A stretch of 64,000 nt of DNA, taken from the NCBI GenBank assembly GCA_017644045.1, contig JAEPMI010000003.1, positions 682,001-746,000 of the forward strand, in the 5' to 3' direction. Positions 24,834-34,023 of this stretch are shown here, one piece after another. The notes beneath the pieces were generated by a model that was not told where the DNA came from, made no database searches, and saw nothing but the letters and a program-made list of their open reading frames with translations. The DNA comes from Deltaproteobacteria bacterium (GTDB taxonomy: Bacteria; Myxococcota_A; Polyangia; Polyangiales; Houyiibacteriaceae). The stretch's first letter is position 1. Each line of letters starts with the position of its first letter. The position numbers and the translations under genes are program-made.

Positions 24834-26948
24834 TCAGGGCAGTGAGCCGACGATCGCCAGGTCGAGCACCGCGCTGTCCTCGCGGACGTCGAGGCGGTCG
24901 TTCATGTCGATGCTCAGCGCGAAGCCCGCGAGCTCGGGCGCCAGGCCGGAGAGGTCGCCCACGTCGAGCGAGGGCAGCTCGAACATGATGCCGCCGGTGA
25001 CGGCGTCACGGATCTGGGTCCAGAGGTCACCCTCGAGCAGCACCTGCAGCGCGTCGTCGTCGATGAGCGGCGTCGGCGTGTTCGACTCGATGATCCAGGT
25101 GCGGATCCGCGGCGTCTCGGCCAGCTCGAGCGCGACCGCGCCGTCGGCGACGTTCAGGTCGGCGCCGGCCTCGATGGTGATGCCGAAGGTCGTGATGTCC
25201 TCGAGCACCTGCAGCCGCAGCTCCATCTGACCGATGGCCATCTGGAGGTCGTTGCTCTCGGCCCCGCGCGAGGGTCGGACGATCGGTGCCATCCGGCCGC
25301 TGATGACCGCCTCCTCGACCGCCCCCGCGATCGAGTCGGGGAGCAGGTTGGTGGCGTCGATCTCGAGCAGGCCGCTGTTCCACAGGGTGTGGAGGAGGCC
25401 GTTCAGGACGAGCAGGCGAACGCCCATCTGAACCGGGATTCCGTCGAAGAGCGGGTCCGCCGCGGCGAGGAGATCGACCGCGCCGCGCGACTCGCCGTGA
25501 ACGATGGCCGCGTCGGTGCCGATCTGGAAGCGGAGTGGGGCGCGGAGCCAGCGGCGCCGCTGGGTCTCGAGGCGCGCGAGCCGCGCGTCGAGGCTGATCG
25601 TGAGCGCGGGGAAGATGTCCGTCTCGAGCGGGATCGTCTGGTCGCGGAGCGCGGTGTCGAGGCCGTTGAGCGCTCCGCCGAGGATCGCCGGCAGCGCGTC
25701 GACCAGCGAATCGTTGAAGCCGGCGCGGAGCTCGTTCTCGAGCGTGGTGCGGAAGAAGCTCTCCGCGAGCGCGAGGATGGCGTTGGCCTGGTCGTCGGCG
25801 AAGTTGCCGCTGATGTCTTCGATCGCGACCTCGAGCGAGTCGACCTCGGCCACCACCGGACTGTCCACGTCCGCCTTCGTGACCGTGAGGCTGGCGAAGG
25901 CGCTCGCGGTGATGCCGACCGATCCGCCGAGATCGAGCATGGAGCCCTCGAAGTCGAGGTTGCCGTTGGTGTTGGCGACCATGCTGCCGAAGCGGACGAA
26001 GAGCTCCACGCCCCCCTCGACCACGTCGACCTCGACCGTCACGTCGGTGACGTCGACCGACGAGATGTTGAGCCGGAGCGCGGACGAGTCGATGAGCGGG
26101 TTCGGCAGGAAGCTCATGAAGTCGAGGTTCGCGAGGACGAGCTCGAAGATGCCCGCGAGGTCGCGGGTGGTGAGCGGCGTCGCGTCGAGGTCGAGCGGTG
26201 CGCCGTCGTCGAAGAACGCCTGGCCGAGCTGCAGCGTGATGCCTTCGTCGAGGGTGACCGACGGGTTCTCGCCCTCGTCCGAGGGGTTGTAGCGATCGGA
26301 CCACATCACGTCCATCTGGATGCGCGCCTGATCGGAGATCTCGTCGGAGGCGACGATCTCGAGGTGGTTCACGCCGAAGAGGGGCGTGACCTCGCCGCGG
26401 AACATGCCCATCTCGTCGAGCTCGGCGGGCACGCCGTTGACGAAGACGGTCGGGGTCCGGCTGTCGGCCACCGACCCGGTGACGACGATCACGTCCTCAC
26501 CCTCGGCGCCCAGCTCCTGGCCGGGCGTCGGCGAGGTGACCTCGAGGTTCGGGGCGCCGTCGTCGACGAGGATCTGCACGGAGTCGCAGAGCGGCTCTCC
26601 CGTGACGCTGTCGTCGACGGTGCAGGCGTCGAACACGACGAAGCCCTGGGTGTTCAGCATGAAGTTGCCGTCACCGAGGTCGGTCGCCGCGCTGGCCGGC
26701 GAGGCGGTGATCGTCACCGCCGCCCCTTCGAGCACCACCTCGTCGATGTCGATCACCGTGGCGACCACGCGAACGGCTTGCTCGGTGCGGTAGTAGCTCC
26801 GCCCGGGCGTGACCATGACCTCGATGCCGGCGGGGGTGTTCGGTTCGATCTCACCGAAGTCGAGACCGGCGTCGCCGGAGCCACCGTCGTCCCCGCAGCC
26901 GAAGCCGAGGAGCAGCGAGAAGAGGAGAGTCAGTCGAAGGCTTCGCAT
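24834..26948 (-). CDS. Surface lipoprotein with BPI/LBP (TULIP)-like C-terminal half, paralogue of upstream gene
   Basis: 704 residues. Lipobox LGFGC (Cys18), tether CGDDGGS. Residues about 40-260 are Ig-like beta domains. From about 300 to 704 the sequence follows the order seen in the neighbouring 892-residue protein: a beta-rich stretch, an amphipathic helix pair (ANAILALAESFF...LVDALPAIL), then LNGLLHTLWNSGLLEI and further strands. The last part resembles the second barrel of mammalian BPI, where a similar helix (FNxALxxxxxAGLL) opens the domain. Such TULIP domains hold lipids in a tubular cavity. Starts 1 bp after the stop of the paralogue, so it is in the same operon. The lipid-binding role is inference. 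Confidence 0.75.
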   Translation of the reverse strand: MRSLRLTLLFSLLLGFGCGDDGGSGDAGLDFGEIEPNTPAGIEVMVTPGRSYYRTEQAVRVVATVIDIDEVVLEGAAVTITASPASAATDLGDGNFMLNTQGFVVFDACTVDDSVTGEPLCDSVQILVDDGAPNLEVTSPTPGQELGAEGEDVIVVTGSVADSRTPTVFVNGVPAELDEMGMFRGEVTPLFGVNHLEIVASDEISDQARIQMDVMWSDRYNPSDEGENPSVTLDEGITLQLGQAFFDDGAPLDLDATPLTTRDLAGIFELVLANLDFMSFLPNPLIDSSALRLNISSVDVTDVTVEVDVVEGGVELFVRFGSMVANTNGNLDFEGSMLDLGGSVGITASAFASLTVTKADVDSPVVAEVDSLEVAIEDISGNFADDQANAILALAESFFRTTLENELRAGFNDSLVDALPAILGGALNGLDTALRDQTIPLETDIFPALTISLDARLARLETQRRRWLRAPLRFQIGTDAAIVHGESRGAVDLLAAADPLFDGIPVQMGVRLLVLNGLLHTLWNSGLLEIDATNLLPDSIAGAVEEAVISGRMAPIVRPSRGAESNDLQMAIGQMELRLQVLEDITTFGITIEAGADLNVADGAVALELAETPRIRTWIIESNTPTPLIDDDALQVLLEGDLWTQIRDAVTGGIMFELPSLDVGDLSGLAPELAGFALSIDMNDRLDVREDSAVLDLAIVGSLP

Positions 26949-26949
26949 C

Positions 26950-29628
26950 TCAGAGCTCCCCGAAGTTGCCGCGAAGGACGAAGTGCGGGCGCTCGGTCGC
27001 GAGCGCCGGTGAGGTGATGCCCAGCTCCATGCCCGGGGTCAGGCCGAAGTCGGCGACCGAGGTGGGCAGCGTGAAGGAGGGAATCGGCAGGGCCGGGAGC
27101 GCGTCGTTGAGCGCGCCATCCACGATGGACTGGACCAGCGAGGTGAAGAAGCGCTCCAGGGTCTCCCGCGTCGACATGTCGAGGGACACGCCTTCGGCGG
27201 AGAAGTAGAGCTCCTCGACCGTGATCGTCCCGAACGTGATGTCGTTTCCGCTGAGCGCCACGTCGGTGCTCGCTCGAGCGCCGAGGACCACGAAGATCGG
27301 GTCGTCGAAGATGCCTGGGTAGGTCAGCTGCATCGCCAGGGTGCCGATGCCGAGCTCGACGTCGCCTTCGACGTTCATGACCGCGACCGGTGGGAGGGCA
27401 CCGCTCACGACCGCAGAGAGGCCGTCGGGCGAGTCGCCGCCGAGGGTGCTGGAGTCGATCGTCGCTTCGAGCAGGCCGCCCCGCCAGAGCGCGTGGAGTA
27501 CCTGGTTGAAGAGACCGAGATGGATGGAGACGGAGGCGGTCCGCCCCATCCGGTTCGGATCGTCTCTCAGCGCTGCCGTGCCGCCATGCGGAACGGCCAC
27601 ACCCAGCGTCGGTCTGCCGATCGCGGTCGGTCCGGTGAAGCGGGTGCCGATGCCGAAGAGCAGGCGAGAGGCGGTCGGGCTGATCGAGGAGAAGCCGACG
27701 CCGAAGTTCAGATCGATGTTCCCCGAGCCGTCGAGGCGCGGGACGGTGAACACGCTGCCGAGGCTCGAGATGTCGAGGCTGCCGACGACACCGTCGAGGA
27801 GCTCGTTGAAGTTGTCTTCGACGAAGCCGGTGAGCGCATCCTCGACCATGCCGCGGACCGTGTTCTGCAGCAGGTCGACGATGATGTTGATGAAGAAGCC
27901 GTCGATGCCGCTGAACGAGGTGCTGATGCTCCCGCTCTCGACGTCGACGCTGCCCGGAACGACCGTGAGGGTCGGTCGACCGCCGCTCAGTCCAGCGGCG
28001 AAGTCGAGCTCGATCTGGACGTAGGAGATCGTCGCCCAACCCTCCGTGTCACCGAGGTTCGTGTCGACGTCGAGCCGGATGCGGACGTTCTCGAGTCGAA
28101 CCAGGGCGTGCATGCCCCCGTCGATCAGCGTCAGCTCGGTGCGGTTCGGCCCGTTGAGCTGGGAGTCGAGATAGTTGATCTCGCTCCGGAAGACGCAGCC
28201 GAGGAACGTCGAGTAGTCACAGCTCCGCGGCTTGAGCGGGTTGTTCGCGAGCAGCGAGGTGTGGAGCGTGTTCCGCAGGCCCGGGCTGTTGACCACCGTG
28301 TGGAGGAGGTCGTCGAGCGAGTCGACGGATCCGGCCGGATCCATGTCGTCGATCGCCCCCTGGCCGAGACCGAGCGCGACCGTGTCACCGAGCACGTCGC
28401 CGGGCGGTGCCCAGCGGTCCGAGGCGAGGAAGGCGCAGGTGCGGCTGCTCTCCTCACCGAAGGAATCCGTCGCGACGATGTCGAGGAAGTTGATGCCGAA
28501 GTCGACGGTGACCGGGATGCTGAAGCCACCGGACCCGTCGAGGGTCGCTGCGGTGCCGTTGACCATCACCGAGTCCACGCCGCTGGAGTCGTCGACGCTG
28601 CCCTGGAAGTTGAGTGTGCCGCCCGGGGCGACGTTGATCATCTGTCCGTCGGCGGGGTTGTCACACTGGATCTGCGGGCCGTTGCCGTTGACCACGATGG
28701 TCACGTCTTGGCTGAGCACGACGTCGCCCTCGGTGGGCGGCGCGACCGTGACCGTGACCACGAAGGTGCCGTCCTCGAAGTAGCGGAAGCGGCTCGAACC
28801 GATCATCGCGCCGGCGGCGGGGTTGCTCACGTAGCCGACGGGTGCGTCGACGACCTCGTTCCCGTACTGGTCCGTGACGATGGCGACGACTTCGATCACC
28901 TGTCCGATGCCGTAGACCGGCTGGTCGGGGACCTTCGCGACGACGAGCGCGGCCGGAAGTGAGGGCGTGACCTCGACCCGCTGCGGCGTCGTGGTGGTGC
29001 CTGGCAGCGTGCAGCTGAACTCGTAGATGCCGGCTTCGGTGAGCGTGGCGCTCAGACCGTCGACCGTGGTGCCTTCCGAGCTCGGGGTAGTGCTCAGGGT
29101 CGGCTCTGCGTCGTCCACGCGGTTGCCGTGCGCGTCGAAGACGTCGCAGGTCGCGTTGACCGTGCCGCCGGCGTCGACCGAGTTGCGGTCGACGGAGGTG
29201 ATCACCTCCGAGGGCTCGCCGGGGATGATGTTGACGAGCGCGGGGGTCTCGTCGGTGAGCATCAGATCGGGGAACGCGCAGCTGACCTCCACGGTGCCGA
29301 CGCGAACCGCGGTGATCATCCCGTCCATCCGTTCGACGGAGCCTTCCGGCGAGACCCGGATGCGCGGCGTGCGGCCGGCCGACGAGTACACCTCGCCGTT
29401 CTCGTCGAGAATGGTGCAGGTCACCGGGATCACCTCACCGGCGCGGACCTCCATCGGCGCCATGGTCTGCACCAGGGCCGCATCGATGATGTCGATGGGG
29501 TCGAGCATGACCATCGCGTCCGGGTCGATCGTGCCCGAGTCCGGACCTCCACCGTCGTCCCCACACCCAGCTGCCACCACCAGAGCCGCACCGAGCAGAG
29601 CGACGCTCCACCGATTCCAAACAAGCAT
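26950..29628 (-). CDS. Large surface lipoprotein with BPI/LBP (TULIP)-like C-terminal half
   Basis: 892 residues from MLVWNRW, chosen for its signal peptide (lipobox VAAGC, tether CGDDGGG) and a GGAGG ribosome site. Residues about 60-480 are a string of Ig-like (Big/invasin-like) beta domains, extending the protein from the membrane. About 510-690 looks like BPI barrel 1, including VESGSISTSFSGIDGFF then a long amphipathic helix (LLQNTVRGMVEDALTGFV). About 700-892 looks like barrel 2, opening with GLFNQVLHALWRGGLL and ending ERPHFVLRGNF. The order of strands and helices parallels human BPI. First gene of a two-gene operon with its paralogue. Possible role: binding or transfer of lipids such as lipopolysaccharide at the surface (inference). 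Confidence 0.78.
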   Translation of the reverse strand: MLVWNRWSVALLGAALVVAAGCGDDGGGPDSGTIDPDAMVMLDPIDIIDAALVQTMAPMEVRAGEVIPVTCTILDENGEVYSSAGRTPRIRVSPEGSVERMDGMITAVRVGTVEVSCAFPDLMLTDETPALVNIIPGEPSEVITSVDRNSVDAGGTVNATCDVFDAHGNRVDDAEPTLSTTPSSEGTTVDGLSATLTEAGIYEFSCTLPGTTTTPQRVEVTPSLPAALVVAKVPDQPVYGIGQVIEVVAIVTDQYGNEVVDAPVGYVSNPAAGAMIGSSRFRYFEDGTFVVTVTVAPPTEGDVVLSQDVTIVVNGNGPQIQCDNPADGQMINVAPGGTLNFQGSVDDSSGVDSVMVNGTAATLDGSGGFSIPVTVDFGINFLDIVATDSFGEESSRTCAFLASDRWAPPGDVLGDTVALGLGQGAIDDMDPAGSVDSLDDLLHTVVNSPGLRNTLHTSLLANNPLKPRSCDYSTFLGCVFRSEINYLDSQLNGPNRTELTLIDGGMHALVRLENVRIRLDVDTNLGDTEGWATISYVQIELDFAAGLSGGRPTLTVVPGSVDVESGSISTSFSGIDGFFINIIVDLLQNTVRGMVEDALTGFVEDNFNELLDGVVGSLDISSLGSVFTVPRLDGSGNIDLNFGVGFSSISPTASRLLFGIGTRFTGPTAIGRPTLGVAVPHGGTAALRDDPNRMGRTASVSIHLGLFNQVLHALWRGGLLEATIDSSTLGGDSPDGLSAVVSGALPPVAVMNVEGDVELGIGTLAMQLTYPGIFDDPIFVVLGARASTDVALSGNDITFGTITVEELYFSAEGVSLDMSTRETLERFFTSLVQSIVDGALNDALPALPIPSFTLPTSVADFGLTPGMELGITSPALATERPHFVLRGNFGEL

Positions 29629-29776
29629 CCGCACAACACCTCCAGGAGCCCACCCCGCGCGGTCTCCCGGCACACCATACCGGCAAAGCGAGGACACCGG
29701 CAAACTCGGTTCACCCCGCCACCGCAGGGTCGAACATGTTCCACTTCACCAGAACGGGGTACCCCGTCCCCGAATT

Positions 29777-29799
29777 GGAGGGGGACACTCCCCCCCTCC
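29777..29799. terminator. GC-rich hairpin upstream of the BPI-like operon
   Basis: GGAGGGGG (29777-29784) pairs with CCCCCTCC around ACACT. A separate 14-bp perfect palindrome, ACGGGGTACCCCGT, lies at 29752-29765. Both fall in the 244-bp gap between the propeller gene's stop and the BPI-like gene's start, on the minus strand. The first could end the upstream transcript and the second could be a protein-binding site. No T-run is present. Confidence 0.4.
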
Positions 29800-29872
29800 G
29801 GATCCCCCTAGAAAACAAGGCCGCCCGAGCACAAAATGAACGGAGCCTGCCGGGCCCCTCGGAAGGCCCCCC

Positions 29873-31762
29873 TCAGCCGCCGAAGAGCGCCCCGAGCAGA
29901 CCCGGGTCCACCGGGCGCTCCTCGGCCAGGCTCTCCAGCCCGCGCCGGAGCGCGAAGGGCGCCTCCGGGGCCTCGTCCGCCGATGCGCCGCGGACCCACC
30001 AGCGGCCGTCCGCGGTGTAGGCCATCGGGGTCGTGCCCCGGTCGTGCCGAATGGTCCGTAGGGTCATCACACGCCCCCGGTGCCAAATCCGAACGGCGCC
30101 GCTGGTCTTGCGAAAGTAGAGGTCGCCCCGACGCTCGGCGTTGCCCTCGCTGCACGCCGGGCCACGAATCACCCGGAGGTCGGGCTCCAGGCTCCGGAAG
30201 TGCCCCTCGACGCACGCGGCGCTCGTGGGCGTGACCCCGGCGGCCTCGTGGTGCGTCAGCGCGCCCGTTCGGATCACGGTGCCGTCGGCGTTGCCGTAGG
30301 CGATCCCGTCGGCCGTGAGCGAGAGGAAGCTCGGGCGACCCTCGAGGGCGTAGCGTTGCTCGACACGGCCTTCGGCGTCCAGCACCTCGAGGCTCTCATC
30401 GGACGCCAGCCACACGAGGCGCCGACCGTCGGCGCTGAAGGTCACCGTCGGCACGGTCGCATCGGCGTCGGGCGACGCGCTGCCGAAGGTGAAGTGCTCG
30501 CGCCCGTTCGCGTCGCGCACCGAGCCACCGCCGGCGTGGAGCACCGCGATGCGCGACCCGTCGGCCGACACCTCGAAGCGGCGACCCGCCGGAACCCGGA
30601 AGACATCGCGCCCGGTCCGGGTACGGACGACTCGGTTCTCGCCATCCTCGAGGCCCCAGTCCGGGTTCAGCTCCACGAGGATCAGCTCCCCTTTCGCGAC
30701 GAAGCGCGCGTTCCAGTTGCAGTCGCCGTAGTCCTCGCACTCCAGCTCGGGGAGATCGCGGACTCGCGCTCGTGGACGTCGCCGGCCGAAGAAGCGGCCG
30801 TCGCCCAGGAGGACCGTTGCTCCGTCGGCGGTCGCCGCGATCGCGACTCCGTAGTTTGGGTAGGACTCCCGAGTCCCGCGGCGCGTACATCGGTCGAAGC
30901 GGCTGTAGGAGAGGCCACGCTCCCAGTCGACGGCGAGCAGGTTCTCGCCGTCGCACGCGCCGTCGATCACCCCTTCGCTCGTCCAGCGCTGGATCCCGAA
31001 GCGCCCCGCGAGCACGACCGACTCGCCCCCCGGAGCCGCGTGCACGTGCCACACGCTGTGCTCGCCGCCGGACTCGTAGCGCTGCCGGCTCCCGTTTCTG
31101 CGAACCAGCGTGAAGCGGTTCATCTCGTCGTTGCGGAAGACCACCACGCCCTGCGCGCCGACCCACGCCTGGTCCACGCCTTCCGAGACCATCTCGCGCT
31201 CGGTGAGGTCGCGCAGGCGCAGCCGGATGAGCGAGCTGCCACGCTTCACGAGCGCGCTCCGCCGACCGATCCAGAGCACCGCTCCGCGGATGCCGACCGG
31301 GGCTTCTCCCCGCCGGTGGAGCACGGCGGAGGTGCCGTCGTTGACCGCTCGCGCCCCACGTCCGACGACCTCGTTGGCCGACTCCGATTCCTCCGCGCGA
31401 TCGTCCCAGCTGGCGCCTTCGGACTCGACCGTGTCCTCGACCCAGTTCCAGGTCAGCGCGTCGGGCTCGTCGCCTGCGTAGGACACCAAGGTGCGAAGCA
31501 GCGGTCCTTCGAGCTCGGTGTCCAGGAAACCCGAGTCGTTCGAGCGGAGCAAGCGCCGTACGGCCAACACTCGGCCGGAGGCCACGTCGATCACCGACAC
31601 GAAACCGCCCGAGCTCGTCACCGCGACCCGATCGTTCCCGTCGAAGGCGACGGTCCCCACGAAGCCTCGGTGCGTGTACTGCGGCACCACCGCCTGCGCG
31701 TGTGCCGCCAGAGTCCCTGCCAGGGCCATCAGGCCCGCCCATCCCACGATCCTCGTCCACAT
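29873..31762 (-). CDS. Exported WD40/PQQ-like beta-propeller protein
   Basis: 629 residues from MWTRIVGWAG, the start that gives a clean signal peptide (cut after AAHA). It is not a lipoprotein. The body consists of repeated beta-strand units (VAFDGNDRVAVTSSGGFVSVID; VTFSADGRRLVWLASDESLEVLD; LSLTADGIAYGNADG) typical of two WD40-like or quinoprotein-like propellers, without cofactor ligands that I can see. Likely a periplasmic or surface scaffold. Upstream of the BPI-like operon on the same strand but separated by 244 bp with hairpins. Confidence 0.75.
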   Translation of the reverse strand: MWTRIVGWAGLMALAGTLAAHAQAVVPQYTHRGFVGTVAFDGNDRVAVTSSGGFVSVIDVASGRVLAVRRLLRSNDSGFLDTELEGPLLRTLVSYAGDEPDALTWNWVEDTVESEGASWDDRAEESESANEVVGRGARAVNDGTSAVLHRRGEAPVGIRGAVLWIGRRSALVKRGSSLIRLRLRDLTEREMVSEGVDQAWVGAQGVVVFRNDEMNRFTLVRRNGSRQRYESGGEHSVWHVHAAPGGESVVLAGRFGIQRWTSEGVIDGACDGENLLAVDWERGLSYSRFDRCTRRGTRESYPNYGVAIAATADGATVLLGDGRFFGRRRPRARVRDLPELECEDYGDCNWNARFVAKGELILVELNPDWGLEDGENRVVRTRTGRDVFRVPAGRRFEVSADGSRIAVLHAGGGSVRDANGREHFTFGSASPDADATVPTVTFSADGRRLVWLASDESLEVLDAEGRVEQRYALEGRPSFLSLTADGIAYGNADGTVIRTGALTHHEAAGVTPTSAACVEGHFRSLEPDLRVIRGPACSEGNAERRGDLYFRKTSGAVRIWHRGRVMTLRTIRHDRGTTPMAYTADGRWWVRGASADEAPEAPFALRRGLESLAEERPVDPGLLGALFGG

Positions 31763-31869
31763 GGGGACCCTTCTTCGCAAGGGTCGGACCAGTCCGAAAG
31801 CCCAACGATCTCGGAGGCTCGTCCGCGCGGACGTGGCTCCCCGGACACGACGCCGCGTCCCCTTGGACG

Positions 31870-31906
31870 GAAAGAAAAACGCCGCGCGACCGAAGCCGCG
31901 CGGCGT
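31870..31906 (-). terminator. Rho-independent terminator of lamin-tail lipoprotein gene
   Basis: On the minus strand the stem ACGCCGCGCG/CGCGCGGCGT (31897-31906 with 31879-31888) is closed by a C(UUCG)G-type loop and followed by TTTTTCTTT. It stands 20 bp after the stop codon at 31927. A textbook intrinsic terminator. Confidence 0.9.
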
Positions 31907-31926
31907 CTCTCTCGAGTCGGGCTAGC

Positions 31927-33876
31927 TCAGTTGGCTGCGCCCGGCGTACCGACCGCAACGCCCCAATCGCGCATGGGCATCATGCGGTCGCAGGCGTCGG
32001 ACACTCGCTGCAGGCTGGAGCCGGCATCGTCGTCGTCTTCGCCGATCGACACGTTCATCGCGGCCGGGATCGTGAAGTAGGTGACGACGCCAGCGCTGTC
32101 GAGAAGGTCGGCGGGGCTGAAGGCGCCGTCGTAGGTCACGAAGTCCACGAGGGAGCCCGTCGCCAGCGGTCCGTCCACGAGAGCGACACCGTCGGGGCCG
32201 CCGTTCTGGATGTTGCCGGAGAAGGAGGCGTCGGACGGCGTGATGGTGGAGCCGTTGCCGGTCACGACCAAGTAGCCGCCGGCGGCGATGGACCCGGTCA
32301 GGGTCACCGAGCCGTACTCGCGGTTGTTGCTGCCGTTGAAGAGGGCCACCGTCCAACCGGTCACGTTCACGGCCGCGCCCGTCGGGTTGTACAGCTCGAC
32401 GAACTCTTCATCGTCGGTGCTCGCGTCCGCGTAGGCGACCTCGTTGATGACCACGCGGCTCGCTTCGGGGCACGCGCAGGGCGGGTTCGGGAGACCCGGG
32501 CTTCCACCGTAGGTGGAGGCGCCGTAGGTGGTGCCGGCGGGGGTCAGGCACCAGAAGGTGAGGTCGTCGTTGTCCGCCGCGCCCAGTCCGTTGTCCAGCT
32601 GGGTCGAGACGTCGTCCATCGAAGGGAAGGTCATGGTCGACCAGTCGACGGCGTCGATCTCGGTGCCGCCACAGGTGAGGGAGACGGCGTCCGAGCCTCC
32701 GAACCCGAGTCCGGTCGGGAGAACCGCGTCACCCGCGATCTCCGACGTAGCCATGGCGCCAGCGATGACGACGTAGCCCTCGGGCCCGATGAGCAGCGTA
32801 CCGGGGATCGTGAACGCATCCGCGTCGGCGGGGCCGTTCTCGTCGGCGAGAATGCAACCACCCAGGTCGAAGGCGTTCTCGGTCGGGTTGTGGAGCTCGA
32901 TGAACTCCTTGTCGTCGTCGGCGCCGGCGAAGGTGTAGCCGATCTCGGTGACCACGATGTCGCCGGCCTCCGGCGCGGGACAGGCCGTGACGCTGAAGTC
33001 TGCCGGATCCCACGCGCTCGGCTGAGCGCTGGCGTTGAAGCGCCACATCGGGCTCGGACCCACGTCGACCGTGCACCCGATGCCGAGGTTGCCGCCGGTA
33101 CGGACGTCGTCCGGCACGCGAAGCCGGAAGTCGCTGGTCGCCGTCGCCACACCGGTCGTGGTGATCTGAGCGCCACCGAAGCCCGAGCCGGCGAAGCCGA
33201 AGGTGTCCTCGATCGTCGCACCGGTGATGCTCACGAGCTCGGAGGTGTAGTCGTCGAGGTCGGTGACCAGGTCCACGGCCGTCACGTCCTGCACGAGGAA
33301 GCTGGTGTCGTTGCCGGTCGAGTCCTGCGCGTAGCTGTCGATCACCTCGGCGAAGGGGATGCCTGCGTTCGTGCTCTTGGTCGTCACCTGGAAGTCGATG
33401 ACGTCACCAGCCTCGACGGGCGGCGTGAGCGTGCTGGGATCGATGGCCACGTAGAGCGCCGGACCCATTTGCTCGGCCTGGACGAAGAAGCCGGCGTCGT
33501 CGACGCCGCTGCCGAAGGAGAGCTTCGTGAAGCTCACGACCGCGTCCTCGATCATCAGGGTCACGTCGCCGTCTGCAGCGTCGATGACCGCCTGGATCTG
33601 CGCCGAGGTCGCAGCGCCGCCCCCGGGATCGGGAACGAACATGTCGGTGTCGTCGCCGCCCATGTCGGTGTCGTCGCCGCCCATGTCGACGTCGTCGCCG
33701 CCCATGTCTTCGTCGTCATCGCCCATGTCGATGCCACCCATGTCCACCGGCGGGGTGGTCATGTCGGTGCCCATGTCGACCGGGGTGCCGTCGTCGCCAT
33801 CGTCGTCCCCACAGCCGACGGCCGTGAGGGCCGTGATCGCCGCGAGTAGGGTAAGTCGTCGAGCCATCGTGCTCAT
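31927..33876 (-). CDS. Lipoprotein with lamin-tail domains and Asp-rich repeat linker
   Basis: 649 residues from MSTMARRL, with ribosome site GAGGAG 7 bp upstream. Lipobox TAVGC, tether CGDDDGDD. Residues about 30-80 are an Asp/Met/Gly-rich linker with four units of GGDDTDM type coded by 21-bp repeats. Residues about 90-330 contain OB-like beta segments. Two lamin-tail domains (LTD) follow, recognised by DIVVTEIGYTFA...DKEFIELHNPTENAFDLGG and VVINEVAYAD...EEFVELYNPTGAAVNVTGW. LTDs occur in bacterial exported nucleases and surface proteins and mediate binding. No nuclease domain is seen here. Probably surface exposed. Confidence 0.85.
   Translation of the reverse strand: MSTMARRLTLLAAITALTAVGCGDDDGDDGTPVDMGTDMTTPPVDMGGIDMGDDDEDMGGDDVDMGGDDTDMGGDDTDMFVPDPGGGAATSAQIQAVIDAADGDVTLMIEDAVVSFTKLSFGSGVDDAGFFVQAEQMGPALYVAIDPSTLTPPVEAGDVIDFQVTTKSTNAGIPFAEVIDSYAQDSTGNDTSFLVQDVTAVDLVTDLDDYTSELVSITGATIEDTFGFAGSGFGGAQITTTGVATATSDFRLRVPDDVRTGGNLGIGCTVDVGPSPMWRFNASAQPSAWDPADFSVTACPAPEAGDIVVTEIGYTFAGADDDKEFIELHNPTENAFDLGGCILADENGPADADAFTIPGTLLIGPEGYVVIAGAMATSEIAGDAVLPTGLGFGGSDAVSLTCGGTEIDAVDWSTMTFPSMDDVSTQLDNGLGAADNDDLTFWCLTPAGTTYGASTYGGSPGLPNPPCACPEASRVVINEVAYADASTDDEEFVELYNPTGAAVNVTGWTVALFNGSNNREYGSVTLTGSIAAGGYLVVTGNGSTITPSDASFSGNIQNGGPDGVALVDGPLATGSLVDFVTYDGAFSPADLLDSAGVVTYFTIPAAMNVSIGEDDDDAGSSLQRVSDACDRMMPMRDWGVAVGTPGAAN
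33641..33724 (-). repeat. Four 21-bp coding repeats (GGDDxDM)
   Basis: Four units of 21 bp (33641-33661, 33662-33682, 33683-33703, 33704-33724) encode MGGDDTD-like heptads in the linker of the lamin-tail lipoprotein. Exact 7-codon period, so copy number can vary without a frameshift. The Asp-rich composition could bind calcium or serve as a flexible spacer. Confidence 0.85.
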
Positions 33877-34023
33877 CAGAGTCTCCTCGTCTTCGTCGAG
33901 TGCATGTCCAAGGGGCCGACTCGAACCGTCGGCCAGGAATGAATCCGGCCCACCCTTACACGAGCGGGCCCCATCCCCCACCACACGTTTCACAAAGGTC
34001 ACGCTCGCGCGCAAGCGGGTCGA

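Noticed and set aside
31920-31940. A tRNA D-arm-like string (GGGCTAGCTCAGTTGG)
   Set aside because: No anticodon arm, T-arm or acceptor partner follows. The bases belong to the 3' end of the minus-strand lamin-tail lipoprotein gene and its flank.
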